From assembly GCF_018991925.1 (NCBI RefSeq), contig NW_024756966.1:737501-801500 (forward strand): 64,000 nt of DNA, written 5' to 3'. The translations under genes were made by a program, and so were the position numbers. The notes below the pieces were generated by a model. That model did no database searches and was not told the origin of the DNA. It saw only the letters and a program-made list of their open reading frames with translations. This document shows positions 1 through 10,899 of this stretch, in pieces (positions within the stretch are counted from its first letter, which is position 1; every line of letters begins with the position of its first letter). Source of the stretch: Homarus americanus (Eukaryota; Arthropoda; Malacostraca; Decapoda; Nephropidae).

Positions 1-603
1 CCTCTTGTTTAGAGTAATTAGGAATAAATTAACGGAATATTAATGAAAAACTATAGGCAATAAGATTATATATTTGAGTATCTTTATAATTTTATATGAA
101 ATAAGCCAATTACCTCGTTCATGATCGTTAGTGGTGTGGGAATAACTCTATAAAAGTTTCCACATATGTAATTTATTTCGAATTTTGTGATTTATTTCCT
201 ATGGTGTGGCTTATCGACCGGTGTGGCTCACGTACCCAATACTTGATCGATCTAATGTGACGCTGTTTGCTCTGTTACGCTCCGGGATGCGTCACCAGTG
301 TCTGCGTAACGTGTGTTGTTGCGTCACTACCTGTGTGGGGGGAGGGGTGACTGTTACGAGGGGTGGTGGGTGTGTGTGATGTGACGATGGTGGTGACGTT
401 ACTACCTGAGGGGAGGTTAGTGTTACGGGGAAAGGGTGAGGACGGAGTGGCGTAACGTAACGTCACTACCTTGGAGAGTATACGTCATGCGTAACAGGAG
501 GTGAGGGAAGATGGGGGAAGAGTGAGGGGGAGGGGAGGAGAAGTGACGGTAGGATATGTAGTGACGGGGAGGGATGTGTGACGTTAATGTATATGGGGTG
601 TTG

Positions 604-604
<1 letters not shown>
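1..604. other. Unique DNA, no gene seen
   Basis: AT-rich DNA (1-240) passes into a stretch rich in GTGACG and GTTACG words (250-590). The words CGTCACTACCT and GTTACGGG recur, so the second half looks like a very degenerate short repeat. The only open frame here is low-complexity Thr/Pro/Ser and I do not regard it as a gene. Confidence 0.6.
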
Positions 605-661
<57 letters not shown>

Positions 662-914
662 TCTACCCTTCACCTCCTCTATCTGTCCCTCTCCCCACAC
701 CTCTGTCCTCCTCCATCCCTACTTATTTCCATCCCTTCCCCTCCCTTGCCCCTCCTCCATCCCTACCCCTCCCATCCCTCCTTCCCTCACCCTCCCACCC
801 ATCCCTCCTCCTTCCCCACATTCTTCACCCCCACCCCCCACATGTAGTTTACTTGCGTGCAAAAAACAAAAAATCAATAGACCTACCGCCCTCCCCTCTG
901 TGCCATTAACACAA

Positions 915-968
<54 letters not shown>

Positions 969-970
969 AC
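605..970. repeat. Two (TC)n microsatellites around a C-rich tract
   Basis: Pure TC runs at about 605-659 and 917-966 flank 250 bp of CCCTCC-type polypyrimidine DNA. Leu/Ser and Arg/Glu open frames across it come from the dinucleotide and are not genes. Confidence 0.95.
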
Positions 971-1101
971 AATTCCCTTGCTCTCTGTCTCTCTTTCATT
1001 TTCTCCCTCTCTTTCATTCTCTCATTCTCTCTTTCTCTCGTTCTCTCTTATCATTAAAACGTCGCCCTTAGTCCGTTTCACAGTTAAAAATGTGTTATTT
1101 C

Positions 1102-1105
<4 letters not shown>

Positions 1106-1168
<63 letters not shown>

Positions 1169-1205
1169 ACCCACACCCACCCCACCCCCACACACACACA
1201 CACAT
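1106..1205. repeat. (CA)n microsatellite with imperfect CCCA tail
   Basis: An uninterrupted CA run of about 56 bp passes into CACACC and CCCCAC variants before a final short CA run. Confidence 0.97.
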
Positions 1206-1289
1206 GATAGCAACAATCACCAGACGATAGACTCCTTGTAAACAAGTCTCAATTTTTTAAACAAGGTCTCTCGTACAGAACCAGACACC

Positions 1290-1640
1290 TTCTACCATTA
1301 ATGGCTCGTCGTGTCTGGTACTGAGCCAACTACCATTAAGGTGGTCGTGTTTGTAGCTACCATTACTACCATTGGTATTGATGGTCGTACACTAAGACAG
1401 AACCAGCCTAATTGCTCCTCTTTAATGGTCGTTACTCTGGTATAGAAGTAGTTGGATAGTCTGTAACTACCATCTGTGGTCGTATAGTGTTACTAAGTAG
1501 TCCAGTGAGGTAACTACTATTAGGGATCGTACTGTACACTGAACTACCATGAAGGGTCGTATGGGAGAACAATGGTAGGTATTCCTGGTTGAGCAGAGTA
1601 CCAACGGGTGATTGGCTCCTTTGTTAAGTAATGACCATTG
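1290..1640. repeat. Degenerate ACTACCATTA/GGTCGT repeat
   Basis: The words CTACCATTA and GGTCGT alternate irregularly at least six times (for example near 1329, 1358, 1438, 1469, 1543). I read this as an old tandem repeat of about 40-60 bp that has drifted. No coding signal is seen. Confidence 0.5.
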
Positions 1641-1774
1641 GACTCCTAAAAAAGAGAGCTTTAAAAGAACGTCTGTTACATTTGCCATAAAACTTAAAAG
1701 AACGATCGTAATAATTTTTTTTTCTAAATTCACAAAAACGCATTTTCATTTTTTGCTAACTAACCCCATTACAT

Positions 1775-2200
1775 GATTTATGGTATTAGTTCTTCCCCAT
1801 TCCCCCTCCCCCATTCCCCATTCCCCATTCCCATAATATTAGTTCTTACCCCTTTCCCCATTCCCATAACCCCATATTTTTTTTTCCTGCTACAAGTTAA
1901 CACATTACCTGTCCCCAATATTTTGTCCACTGTCACTCAACTACCTCCTGCCCCCCACCCCCCCATTATTTTACCCCATTGTTACCTGTCCTGTTACCTG
2001 CCCTCCCTCCCCCCATTGTTTTGTTCATGATCACCCCCCTCCCCCCCCCACATTACCTACAGTACCTCCATTACTTTGACCTACTTCTACTCTTCCCCAT
2101 TACCTACCCCTCCCCCACTGTTTTGATTCGCTACCCCCAGTTCCCCCCTCACCTTCCTCCTCCTCAACCCTCCCCCCTACCATCACCTGCTGTACCTACA
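1775..2200. repeat. C-rich CCCCATT polypyrimidine tract
   Basis: CCCCATTCCCC and CCTACC words dominate one strand for about 420 bp. Pro/Leu-rich open frames here reflect the strand bias. Confidence 0.7.
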
Positions 2201-2240
2201 TAGGTGTGTCAAATCACGCACTGTTTGGCTTGTATTTATG

Positions 2241-2285
2241 CTCATACATACATACATACATACATACATACATACATACATACAT
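2241..2285. repeat. (CATA)n microsatellite
   Basis: About eleven tandem CATA units, essentially perfect. Confidence 0.97.
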
Positions 2286-2431
2286 CGCACGCAAAAATTT
2301 AACTGTCACAGATTTCTTGATTTTTTTGATGATGTCTTAACGCACAGGATGAGTCTCTCTCTCTCTCATCCGTCGTGGTCTAAGGCAACAGAGAACAACG
2401 GAGGAATCTTTCTCGTTACTTAATCCTCCAG

Positions 2432-2433
<2 letters not shown>

Positions 2434-2492
<59 letters not shown>
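2434..2492. repeat. (CA)n microsatellite
   Basis: Perfect CA run of about 59 bp. Confidence 0.97.
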
Positions 2493-2495
<3 letters not shown>

Positions 2496-2589
2496 CTCCC
2501 AAGGTCCACAGTCCAGCCCCTTAGATTTATATCCAAATCCTGACAACGGCAACTGATGGCAGGAACAAAAACAGTGTTCGGTCATTCCT

Positions 2590-2935
2590 TCCTCCCCTCA
2601 TCACCCCTCTACCCCAACCCCCTCATCACCCCTCTACCCCAACCCCCTCCACCTCTACCCCAACCCCCCTCTCCCCCCTCCTCCCTCTACCCCAACCCCT
2701 CTACCCCCACCCCTCTCTACCCCCAACCCCCTCCACCTCCCCCTCCACCCCTCTACCCTACCCCCTCCACCCTCTACCCCAACCCCCTCCACCTCTACCT
2801 AACCCCCTCCACCCTCTGCCCCTCCACCCCTCACTCCTTCTCTCACCTCCACCCCTTCACCCTCACTCCCTTCTTTCACCCCTACCCTCCGCCCACCCCC
2901 CTCACCTCCCTCTCCCCCCTCACCCCTCCTCGGTA
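2590..2935. repeat. C-rich CCCCTCTACCCCAAC minisatellite
   Basis: Variants of the word CTCTACCCCAACCCC recur every 13-25 bp, with CACC and CTCC insertions. It is strongly pyrimidine-biased on the + strand and not coding. Confidence 0.8.
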
Positions 2936-3023
2936 CCTCTATTATTGAACTTGTGTTTATCTAACTCGCCGTGTCTTGCCCCAAAATCGAAGGTCCTAGT
3001 TGCCTATTTTTTCCTATTTTATT

Positions 3024-3028
<5 letters not shown>

Positions 3029-3062
<34 letters not shown>
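3029..3062. repeat. (TC)n microsatellite
   Basis: Perfect TC run. Confidence 0.95.
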
Positions 3063-3065
<3 letters not shown>

Positions 3066-3123
3066 TCACCAATTCTCTCTACTTTTGTTTCCGTGTTGTG
3101 GATCCGTTATTCCTTTTGTCCTC

Positions 3124-3440
3124 GAGTTGTGGAGGTTGTAGAGGGTAGTTGTGAAGGGTAGTTGTAAGAGAGGTAGTTGTAGAGAGGTAGTTGTAGAGAG
3201 GTAGTTGTGGAGGTAGTTGTAGAGGGTAGTTGTGGAGGTAGTTATGGAGGGTGGTTGTGGAGGTAGTTGTGAAGGGTAGTTGTTGAGGGTAGTTGTGAAG
3301 GGTAGTTGTGGAGGTAGTTGTAGAGGGTAGTTGTAGAGGGTAGTTGTGGAGGTAGTTGTAGAGGGTAGTTGTGGAGGTAGTTATGGAGGGTAGTTGTGGA
3401 GGTAGTTATGGAGGGTGGTTGTGAACGTGGTTGTAGAGGT
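3124..3440. repeat. GTAGTTGTRGAGG minisatellite
   Basis: More than 20 tandem units of 11-14 bp alternate GTAGTTGTAGAGG with GTAGTTGTGGAGG and a rarer GTAGTTATGGAGG form. Unit length drift produces no lasting reading frame. Confidence 0.93.
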
Positions 3441-3702
3441 AAGCATTAAACAGCTCTGGTTCATATAGTCTCACTCAGTAAACACTAACCTAACCACATT
3501 ATATTCCCTGAAGCATAGTTTAATAACTTCATATATTCCAGTTAGATAAATTCACAGAACCTCAACCTTAAGTAACCACCTCATTTTCTGTGTGGGGGAA
3601 AATCATCCATCAGTCAGGTCAGGAGGGATTAAATTAACTAAATATAACCAGAAAATTACATATAGATCCTTGAGACTAGAGGTCCAGTGTGTTCCCATGG
3701 AC

Positions 3703-3769
<67 letters not shown>
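3703..3769. repeat. (CA)n microsatellite
   Basis: Perfect CA run of about 67 bp. Confidence 0.97.
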
Positions 3770-3772
<3 letters not shown>

Positions 3773-4357
3773 CTGGTTCTATACTCGCAGTTTTGTGTAT
3801 ACGTTAGAATCCTCCTCTGACTGGTCATGTAACGAGACCTCTCACTCACTGGGGTCTTACAAACGTTCAGTACAGACGATGAGGTTAAAAAAAAATCATC
3901 AATTATTTCACTAAGATTCTGGTGTAATTAGATGCATTTCATTGATTCTTTAACTAAGGTCAAGAGAAAAAAAAAATGAAGGTAGGGAAATCTTTTAGAC
4001 TTGAGAGATTCACGGACCAATAGACCCGTTCTCAGCCTTATAGTGAGGGAAGGTTAACGAGTGGTAGGGAGAATGATGGTATATAGAGAAGGACAGACAG
4101 TCATGTACACAACTGCCCCTCTCCCTCCTGTTCCCTCCCTCCCCTTCCCTCTCTTCTCTCCCTCTCAGAATGGAAAGTTTCACAAGGTATTAGCGGACAC
4201 TGTAGCCCGCTATTGTACCTCCCATTACGTCACAGGTACTTATCTAATTATTTTCCCATGCTAATGTACAAAAAAAAAAATAATAATGGCAGTCCCCCTC
4301 CACGCTGCCTAAGAAAACTTGTGTAGACCAGTGTGGAATTCCTTTTTTTTTAAGTTG

Positions 4358-4359
4358 GG

Positions 4360-4410
<51 letters not shown>

Positions 4411-4429
4411 ATGGATAGATAGATAAATG

Positions 4430-4501
<72 letters not shown>
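4358..4501. repeat. (GATA)n microsatellite
   Basis: About 36 GATA units with two AATGGATA interruptions near 4410 and 4426. The long Ile/Tyr/Leu/Ser frame on the minus strand is this repeat. Confidence 0.97.
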
Positions 4502-4502
<1 letters not shown>

Positions 4503-4504
4503 GG

Positions 4505-5095
4505 GCTCTAAGATGTGATTATTGTAGACAGTTTTGAGCACCTGCGACACGTCAGACCTATATCGAGCTGTAAAGGGTGAGGTAGTGAAGCTCCTTTCCC
4601 TCTTGAGACACAGGAGGGCGGCCTCTAAGACATAAAGCTCTATGCCTGTAACATACACTTCATTGTTGTCTCTTCCGCCTGAGTAATTGAAATTTACCTG
4701 CGCAGGTGTCTGGTCTTTAACGAGAGAGAGACAGAAAAAACACCTTTACACTTTTCAAACATAAGAGTGTGTTGATGAATCCGGATGGGAGAGTCGACCC
4801 TAACAGCAGAAGTTACTGTATAAAGAATGCTTAAATATCCCCGCCTCGGATTCTCAAAGGTCCGTAAGGGTAATTTTTTCTCCTAATTAGCAGGTATAAT
4901 TAACCACCCGCACTAAGACCAGCTGCCAGAATGTCATCGAAATGTCACCGAGAGATTTTGCCGTAACTGGATGCGTCTCGTCTCCTCATTCCCAGATAAA
5001 GGTGAACAAAAATGAACGTAGGAAGCTGTGAGAATTAGGTCTTTTTTACACCGACGAAATTTTAAGTCGTATGTTAGTGTGACAGAGGGGTGAAA
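4505..5095. other. Unique DNA, no gene seen
   Basis: Mixed-composition DNA without tandem structure. The words GATTCTCAAAGGTCCGTAAGG near 4850 resemble a stretch at 31880-31910, which may mark a diverged dispersed repeat. No open frame longer than expected by chance carries a recognisable domain. Confidence 0.5.
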
Positions 5096-5099
5096 TTCT

Positions 5100-5420
5100 C
5101 TTGAGGACTGAGGATGGATGGGAGGAGGTGAGGTGAGGGAGGGGGTACGGGAATGGTTGGAGATGGGAGGATAGATGTGAGTGAGGGATGGGTGAGAAAT
5201 GAGGCGAGGTGGTGTGGAAGATGAGTAAGAGAGGAGGGAGGAGGATGAGTAAAGAAGGAGGTGAGGGATTGTTGAATTATTGAAGGACGAAGGAGAGAGA
5301 ATGAGTGAGTGAGTGAGAAGAGAAGGGGAGAGGAAGAGAGAGAGAAAGAAGGGGGAGAGGGCCCAGGAGGAGGGGAAGGATGGAGAGAGGAGAGGAGAGG
5401 AAGGGGGGGAGGGTTAATTT
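5100..5420. repeat. Purine-rich GAGG tract
   Basis: The + strand is about 90% purine, with GAGGTGAGG, GAGTGAGTGAGT and GAGAGG words. This is a mirror-like polypurine stretch, not a gene. Confidence 0.7.
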
Positions 5421-5581
5421 CACAGACGGCAGCTGCTCGCGGAGTTAGTCATGTGATGTCAAATCGGAGCCATGAAAACGCCAAAGGGAAATTCATGGTA
5501 CACTTTCCCTACACTTCTACTACACGGGGAGAGGAGGAACACACATTAAAGTCTGGGTGTATTTGTCAGTAAGAGAGGAGG

Positions 5582-5602
5582 TGGGTTAGGTTAGGTTAGG
5601 TT
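5582..5602. repeat. Interstitial TTAGG run
   Basis: Three to four perfect GGTTA units. This is the arthropod telomere pentamer in an internal position. Confidence 0.8.
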
Positions 5603-5639
5603 CTGAAACTCTCTTGAGTGTGAGGGACTTAAGCAAACG

Positions 5640-5960
5640 ATGAAATTATTTGGGGTTCTTCTGAGTCGTTTTTGGGGGGGTTCTGTTTGTCCGTTTTTTT
5701 GCGATTCTTTTTGGGGGTTCATTTTTGGGTTCGGTTGGGTTATATTTTTTATGTTCTATTTGTTATTATTTACGGGTTCTATTGGGTTACAATTTTAGGT
5801 TCTATATAATTGTTTATCAGAGTCGTATTTTAAGGTTCTACTGTGTCATGTTTTAGGGTTCAGTTTATGCTTATTTCAATGGTTCTAGTAAGACTATATT
5901 TCCGGGTTATATTAGATTACATTTCAGAGTATAGTAAAGGCCTATTTCATGTTCCTATTA
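5640..5960. repeat. Degenerate GGTTCTATTGGGTTA repeat
   Basis: The words GGTTCT and GGGTTA alternate every 25-35 bp with T-rich spacers about ten times. Likely an old, drifted tandem repeat. Confidence 0.5.
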
Positions 5961-5994
5961 GAGTCTGTTGCTGGGTACATTGGGAACATATCTC

Positions 5995-5996
<2 letters not shown>

Positions 5997-6032
<36 letters not shown>
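5997..6032. repeat. (GT)n microsatellite
   Basis: Perfect GT run. Confidence 0.95.
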
Positions 6033-6034
<2 letters not shown>

Positions 6035-6362
6035 CGGGTTAGGTATACGGTCTGAGGCCTGAGCTACCCACCTTTCCGTCATAATACCGACGCATCTACC
6101 TCTATTCTCCAAGACCAGCGGACTGAAATGGTCACTTTTGAAGACCACCGCAGACAAAAGACCTAAACACGACCCCTCACGAAGCTCCCCCACGTCTTTT
6201 GGTCCTTGTATCACGAGACCATAGAGGCTAAAGTTGAGGTCGTAGGAAGCGTGTAGTGGAGATTGTGTTTTTGTGTGTCCTGAGGTCGTGGCGAAACTGG
6301 CCCCTCGGTTGCTTGTATTGCTGAAGATTTGGGTAACGATATCTTTGTAGGGTAGCTAGAGG

Positions 6363-6545
6363 TACTAATGGTGGGTTAGCCTGTTACCTTACCTTACCTT
6401 ACCTTACCTTACCTTACCTTACCTTACCTTACCTTACCTTACCTTACCTATACTCTCTACCTTACCTTATCTTACCTTCTCTTACTACTGGAGTACTAAT
6501 GGTGGGTTAGCCTGTTACCTTACCTTACCTTACCTTACCTTTATC
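6363..6545. repeat. (CCTTA)n array within a duplicated block
   Basis: The block GTACTAATGGTGGGTTAGCC followed by TACCT pentamers occurs twice (start about 6363 and 6490). The first copy carries about 12 pentamers and the second about five. The pentamer differs from CCTAA by one base order. Confidence 0.9.
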
Positions 6546-6712
6546 CCTCTCTGTCTCTCTCAACACTAACTCCAGCGATCAAATGCTCATTTGGGGATTT
6601 TTTTTGTGTCTAAACTCTGGTGTGTACTTTATTTATTTTTTTTTGGACGGGAGGAAAAAGGACAGTAATTACAAGAGAGTTTAAATTTTCGTACACGTCT
6701 GCTTGCTTGCTT

Positions 6713-6732
6713 GGTTAGGTTAGGTTAGGTTA
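6713..6732. repeat. Interstitial TTAGG run
   Basis: Four tandem TTAGG units next to TTGCTTGCTTGG. Confidence 0.8.
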
Positions 6733-6790
6733 TGTAAACAAGGAGTTAGGTTTTTTTTTACAGAATTCATTGTGTGTCATTTACAAGCTG

Positions 6791-6792
<2 letters not shown>

Positions 6793-6835
<43 letters not shown>

Positions 6836-6985
6836 GATTTACGAGGTAATGCTGACTGTATTTTGTGATCATGTTCCGTCTGTAATGGTGAGAGATCCAT
6901 CTGTATTTACACTGCCCTTGTAAATAACAGTTTCGATGTGTATGTATGTATGTATGTATGTATGTATGTATGTATGTATGTATGT
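6793..6985. repeat. (GT)n and (TATG)n microsatellites
   Basis: GT run at 6794-6832 and TATG run at 6937-6984, separated by about 105 bp of unique DNA. Confidence 0.95.
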
Positions 6986-7189
6986 TGGTCACTCGCAAGT
7001 ATATTTATCATTAGGTGAAACCAATATGACACATTCAAAGTTTATTTACCAGGTGAGTGTGTATGACTGTATGCTTGGGTGTGATGTATGACTCAGTGTA
7101 TGTGGGTTGCCTCCTGTGCCTTTACATTGTACTGAATGTTATATGTATTTTACTGTTATGTTACGTGATATTGTTTATTTTTATCCACT

Positions 7190-7225
7190 GCTCTGTCTGT
7201 CTGTGTCTGTCTGTCTGTCTGTCCT
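7190..7225. repeat. (CTGT)n microsatellite
   Basis: Imperfect CTGT units. A small (TA)n run follows at about 7399-7416. Confidence 0.9.
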
Positions 7226-7429
7226 TCACACACATATACGAGGATGAATTTTGTGGGTGGTTGGGGGTGGATGGGTGAGAGGTGGATGGATGAGGTGGGT
7301 GGATGAAGTAAACATTATGGTATTCTCACCTTCTTGTCCTGAATCTTGAGAACTTGTGGGTAAATGTATACATATATAAATAAATAAACTAAACGAAATA
7401 TATATATATATATATTTTGTAGTTTCTCC

Positions 7430-7720
7430 AGGATACATCAGCGCTGTACTTTAATCTAAGAAGCACCAATATAACTTTTATAACACTGAAGCACCAAATC
7501 AATACATCACTCGTAACGCCAAGCGGTAATGGTCGCCTCTGCATGAATATTACGGCTGGCAATCATCATTTCCCACAATAAATACACCAGTTTATGAATA
7601 CGCAAAAAAATGATGAAAATGTCAATTCCGGTAAGTGTTATTTTCTAACCTGTGGACGTAGGTAGGTGTCGCCTTGATTTTTCCTATTGGACATTAGTAA
7701 TCAATAGTGTTCAGTGATGG
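7430..7720. other. Unique DNA, no gene seen
   Basis: AT-rich single-copy sequence with no tandem or inverted structure that I can detect. Confidence 0.5.
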
Positions 7721-7724
7721 ACGA

Positions 7725-7930
7725 ACTTCAGTTAAGTGGTGGCCAGATTCCAGTTAAGTGGCGGCCAGATTCCAATTAAGTGGCGGGTAAACTTCAGTTA
7801 AGTGGTGGCCAGATTCCAATTAAGTGGCGGCTAAACTTCAGCTAAGTGGCGGCCAAATTCCACTTAAGTGGTGACCAAATTCCAGTTAAGTGGTGGCCAG
7901 ATTCCAGTTAAATATTGGCCAAATTCCAGA
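7725..7930. repeat. 22-23 bp GTTAAGTGGYGGCCAGATTCCA minisatellite
   Basis: About nine tandem copies with two alternating endings, CCAGATTCCA and TAAACTTCAG, suggesting a higher-order dimer of about 45 bp. Drift increases toward the right edge. Confidence 0.93.
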
Positions 7931-7965
7931 TGTATGTGAGACGCAGAGAAGCAGTAGCCGATGTC

Positions 7966-8088
7966 ATGTATGTATATATGTATGTATGTATGTATCTATG
8001 TATGTATCTGTATGTATGTATCTGTATGTATGTATCTGTATGTATGTATCTGTATGTATGTATGTATGTATGTATATGTATGTATGTA
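7966..8088. repeat. (TATG)n with TATCTG interruptions
   Basis: TATG units are interrupted by CTG at a regular 14-bp spacing between about 7990 and 8055, a compound repeat. The Tyr/Val/Cys/Met open frames on both strands derive from it. Confidence 0.96.
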
Positions 8089-8397
8089 ACTCTTGGGACC
8101 ATAAGGATTCCATTATCACGTCTCAATATTGGTTATGATTAGTCAATACCACCAGTCGTTAAGGGTTGTTGTTGTTGTTGTTCTTCTTCTTCTTGGTGCT
8201 TTTGTTGTGAGATTTGTTGCTTTTGTTACTGTGTTAAGTCGGTGTAGCTGTATTGATGTTACTCCGGGTTATGTATACCGTCTATTGCTGTTATGGCTGC
8301 AGTGATGGAACCCGCTGTTGTGTTCGTAACTGAATGTATTTTGTTATTCTATTGTTACAAACGTGTTGTGTACATGTTTGGTAGTACTTCTTCCTCA

Positions 8398-8500
8398 CAC
8401 CTCCATCATCCCTTGCCTCACCCCTCCCTCACCTCTCTCTCCCTCCCTTCCTCACCTCCCTCACCTCCCTCCCTCACCCTCTCCCTCACCCCAAAGTGTA
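8398..8500. repeat. CTCACCTCCCTC polypyrimidine tract
   Basis: CCTCAC and CCTCCC words repeat for about 100 bp. No coding evidence. Confidence 0.75.
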
Positions 8501-8771
8501 CAGAGACCATTACTTCATCTTTGTCGGTGTGAACAAAGTAACGAAAGAAACTACTTGACTTATTTTAACACCTTATGAATTTGTTAAGGATTCTTGCCCA
8601 AGGAAGATGTGATGTAACCTTATAGGGCGTGGGTCAAAGGTTACTGTCATGGTCCGTCCGTCTGTCTCCGTCCGTCGTCATCCGTTTCCGTCTATCTGTC
8701 GCACATTACCGTATGTTCTTTAACTACTGAACAGCTCTGTATAATTCGATTAAACCCTCATATATGTATCA

Positions 8772-8780
8772 CCACACACA

Positions 8781-8866
<86 letters not shown>
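8772..8866. repeat. (CA)n microsatellite
   Basis: About 95 bp with a single ACATAC interruption near 8786. Confidence 0.97.
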
Positions 8867-8868
<2 letters not shown>

Positions 8869-9208
8869 CTATTACAAACCCCAAAGAGTATTCTAAGTCA
8901 TTACACTCAATAGACATCCCTGACTATTGTTATAAATTTTTGAGAGTTTACATACAAGGACAGAAGCTCTCAGATGTACAAACTCTATCATCAATTTATT
9001 TTATATGTCGTTATAATAAATAAAACTAAACCTTAACATGATCCCTCGGTGTAAACACACGATACCCTAGAAATGGTTTACATTTTGACAGACACACATA
9101 CAGACAGTCGATGCCAACTTATATGTCTTAGCTTGCTCCCAGTGGCACCCAAGACATAAACAGATCATCCGTGCTGGCACCTGGCACTACCGGGCGTGAG
9201 TGTGGTGC

Positions 9209-9264
<56 letters not shown>
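9209..9264. repeat. (GT)n microsatellite
   Basis: Perfect GT run of about 55 bp. Confidence 0.97.
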
Positions 9265-9404
9265 GTCGTGTAGTGTTGTGTAATAATCTGAGTGACAGCC
9301 GTGACCGTGGTGTTGGTGCCAGGAAGAGGACAACACCATGAACGTGGCACTGTGTATCATGATGTGGTGATGTAGGTGTAGCACTGTGGGTGAGTCTGTG
9401 GCAA

Positions 9405-9630
9405 TGGGTGTAGTAGGGTGTATCAGTTAGGGTGTGTCAGTGGTGGGTGTGGCAGCGGTGTAGTGGTAGGCGGTCCAGGGTGTGGCACTGATGTATCTGA
9501 GTGTGGCCCAGGGTGTGGTAACGGTAGGCGACCCAGGGGGTGGCAGTGGTGTAGTGATGGGCGGCCCAGGGTGTGGCAGCGGTGGGCGGCCCGGGGTGTG
9601 GCAGCGGTGGGCGGCCCAGGGGAAGGTTGT
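9405..9630. repeat. GTGTGGCAGCGGTGGGCGGCCCAGG minisatellite
   Basis: Tandem units of about 24-30 bp, clearest at 9500-9625. Early copies (from about 9415) carry GTGTCAGT or GTAGTGGTAGGCGG instead of GCAGCGGTGGGCGG. Confidence 0.88.
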
Positions 9631-9754
9631 TTGTCTAGAGAACTTTAGAGCGCGTGGCCGTGTGTGTGTGTGTTTACCTTCTGGGAATCACAGTAATGGT
9701 GAAAGACCACTTTAGGTCTATTTGTAGGGCCGAGAGTTTGACCTACTGTGATGG

Positions 9755-9995
9755 GGGGAGTGAGGGAGGTTGGTGGGGGGTGAGGGAGGTTGGTGGGGTG
9801 AGGAGGTTGGTGGGGATAAGGGAGGTTGGTGGGGAGTAGGAGGGAGGTTGGTGGGGGTGAGGGAGGTTGGTGGAGGTGAGGGAGGCTGGTGGGGGGTGGG
9901 TGGGGCTTCTGGGCGGGGTGAGGGAGGCTGGGGGGGTGAGGAGGCTGGTGGGGGTGAGGAAGGCCGGGGGGTTAAGGGAAGGTGGGGGATGTTAG
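9755..9995. repeat. GGGAGGTTGGTGGGGTGA minisatellite
   Basis: About a dozen G-rich units of 17-20 bp. A later subset has GGCTGG in place of GGTTGG. The + strand is a plausible G-quadruplex former. Confidence 0.92.
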
Positions 9996-10029
9996 AGGAT
10001 AGGGGAATGAGGGAGAGACACTGTGATGG

Positions 10030-10178
10030 TGAAGCTGAGGGAGTGGTAATGGTGATGGTGGTGGAGAATGAGGTAGTAGTGGTGGTGATGGTGACTGTGG
10101 TGGTGGAGAATGAGGTAGTAGTGGTGGTTATGGTGGTGGAGAATGAGGTAGTAGTGGTGGTGATGGTGATAGAATGAA
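10030..10178. repeat. 36-bp GTGGAGAATGAGGTAGTAGTGG minisatellite
   Basis: Three to four copies of a 36-42 bp unit that itself contains GTGGTGATG trinucleotide drift. A Val/Glu-rich + frame is open because the copies differ by multiples of three. Confidence 0.9.
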
Positions 10179-10329
10179 GGAAGATGCTTTTAACACACCT
10201 AAGACTCCCACATACAGTACACTACTATACTGCACCCCGTCAATACAATCACCTTCCTCTCACCCCTCCCCTCCCCCATACACCATACATTCGATGACTT
10301 AGCCATTTAGAAACAGTACATTCTCCACC

Positions 10330-10465
10330 CTTTGACTACGACTACTGTACCTCCCTTAAACCCCTTTGGTTGAACACCCTTAGATACGAGTACTCAACCT
10401 CTTAAGTACGATAACTCCAGTACTCTACCCCTTCAGTAGGATAACTCCAGTACTCAACCCCTTGT
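10330..10465. repeat. GAGTACGATAACTCCAGTACTC repeat
   Basis: Three to four imperfect copies of about 30 bp containing CCAGTACTC and CCCCTT. Related words recur at 17800-17945 and 26755-26870. Confidence 0.7.
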
Positions 10466-10611
10466 ATTCTACATACGATATATAACAGGAGATGGAAGAT
10501 ATACTGATAAACACAACGATAAACATTAAGGTTGTATCTCAGGTAGTGTCCGTATATGACAGGTAAATAAACACGTATAGGTGAGGTGTTATGTTGAGGA
10601 GGCGAGTATAG

Positions 10612-10895
10612 GACAGTGTGTGTGTGTGTGGGGGGGGTTCGGAGGGATATATACTGGTGGTGGAGGCAGGGGAGAGGTGGTAGGGGGCATGGGTAAGGTA
10701 GAGGGCAAGGGGAGGAAAGTAGAGGTGGATGGGATAGGGTAGTGGATGGGGTGGGGAGGTGGAGGGGCAGGGAGGTGGAGGGGGCAGGAGGTAGATGGGG
10801 GGGAGGTGGAGGCAGGGAGGTGGAGGAGGGGTGGAGGGGCAGGGGAGGTGGAGGGGGCAGGGAGGTGGAGGGCAGGGAGGTGGAGGAGCAAGGCG
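10612..10895. repeat. GGAGGTGGAGGGGCAG minisatellite
   Basis: A GT run, then diverged GGTGG/GGGG DNA, then about ten copies of a 16-18 bp G-rich unit (10740-10890). The Pro/Leu frames on the minus strand are its translation. Confidence 0.88.
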
Positions 10896-10899
10896 TGGA

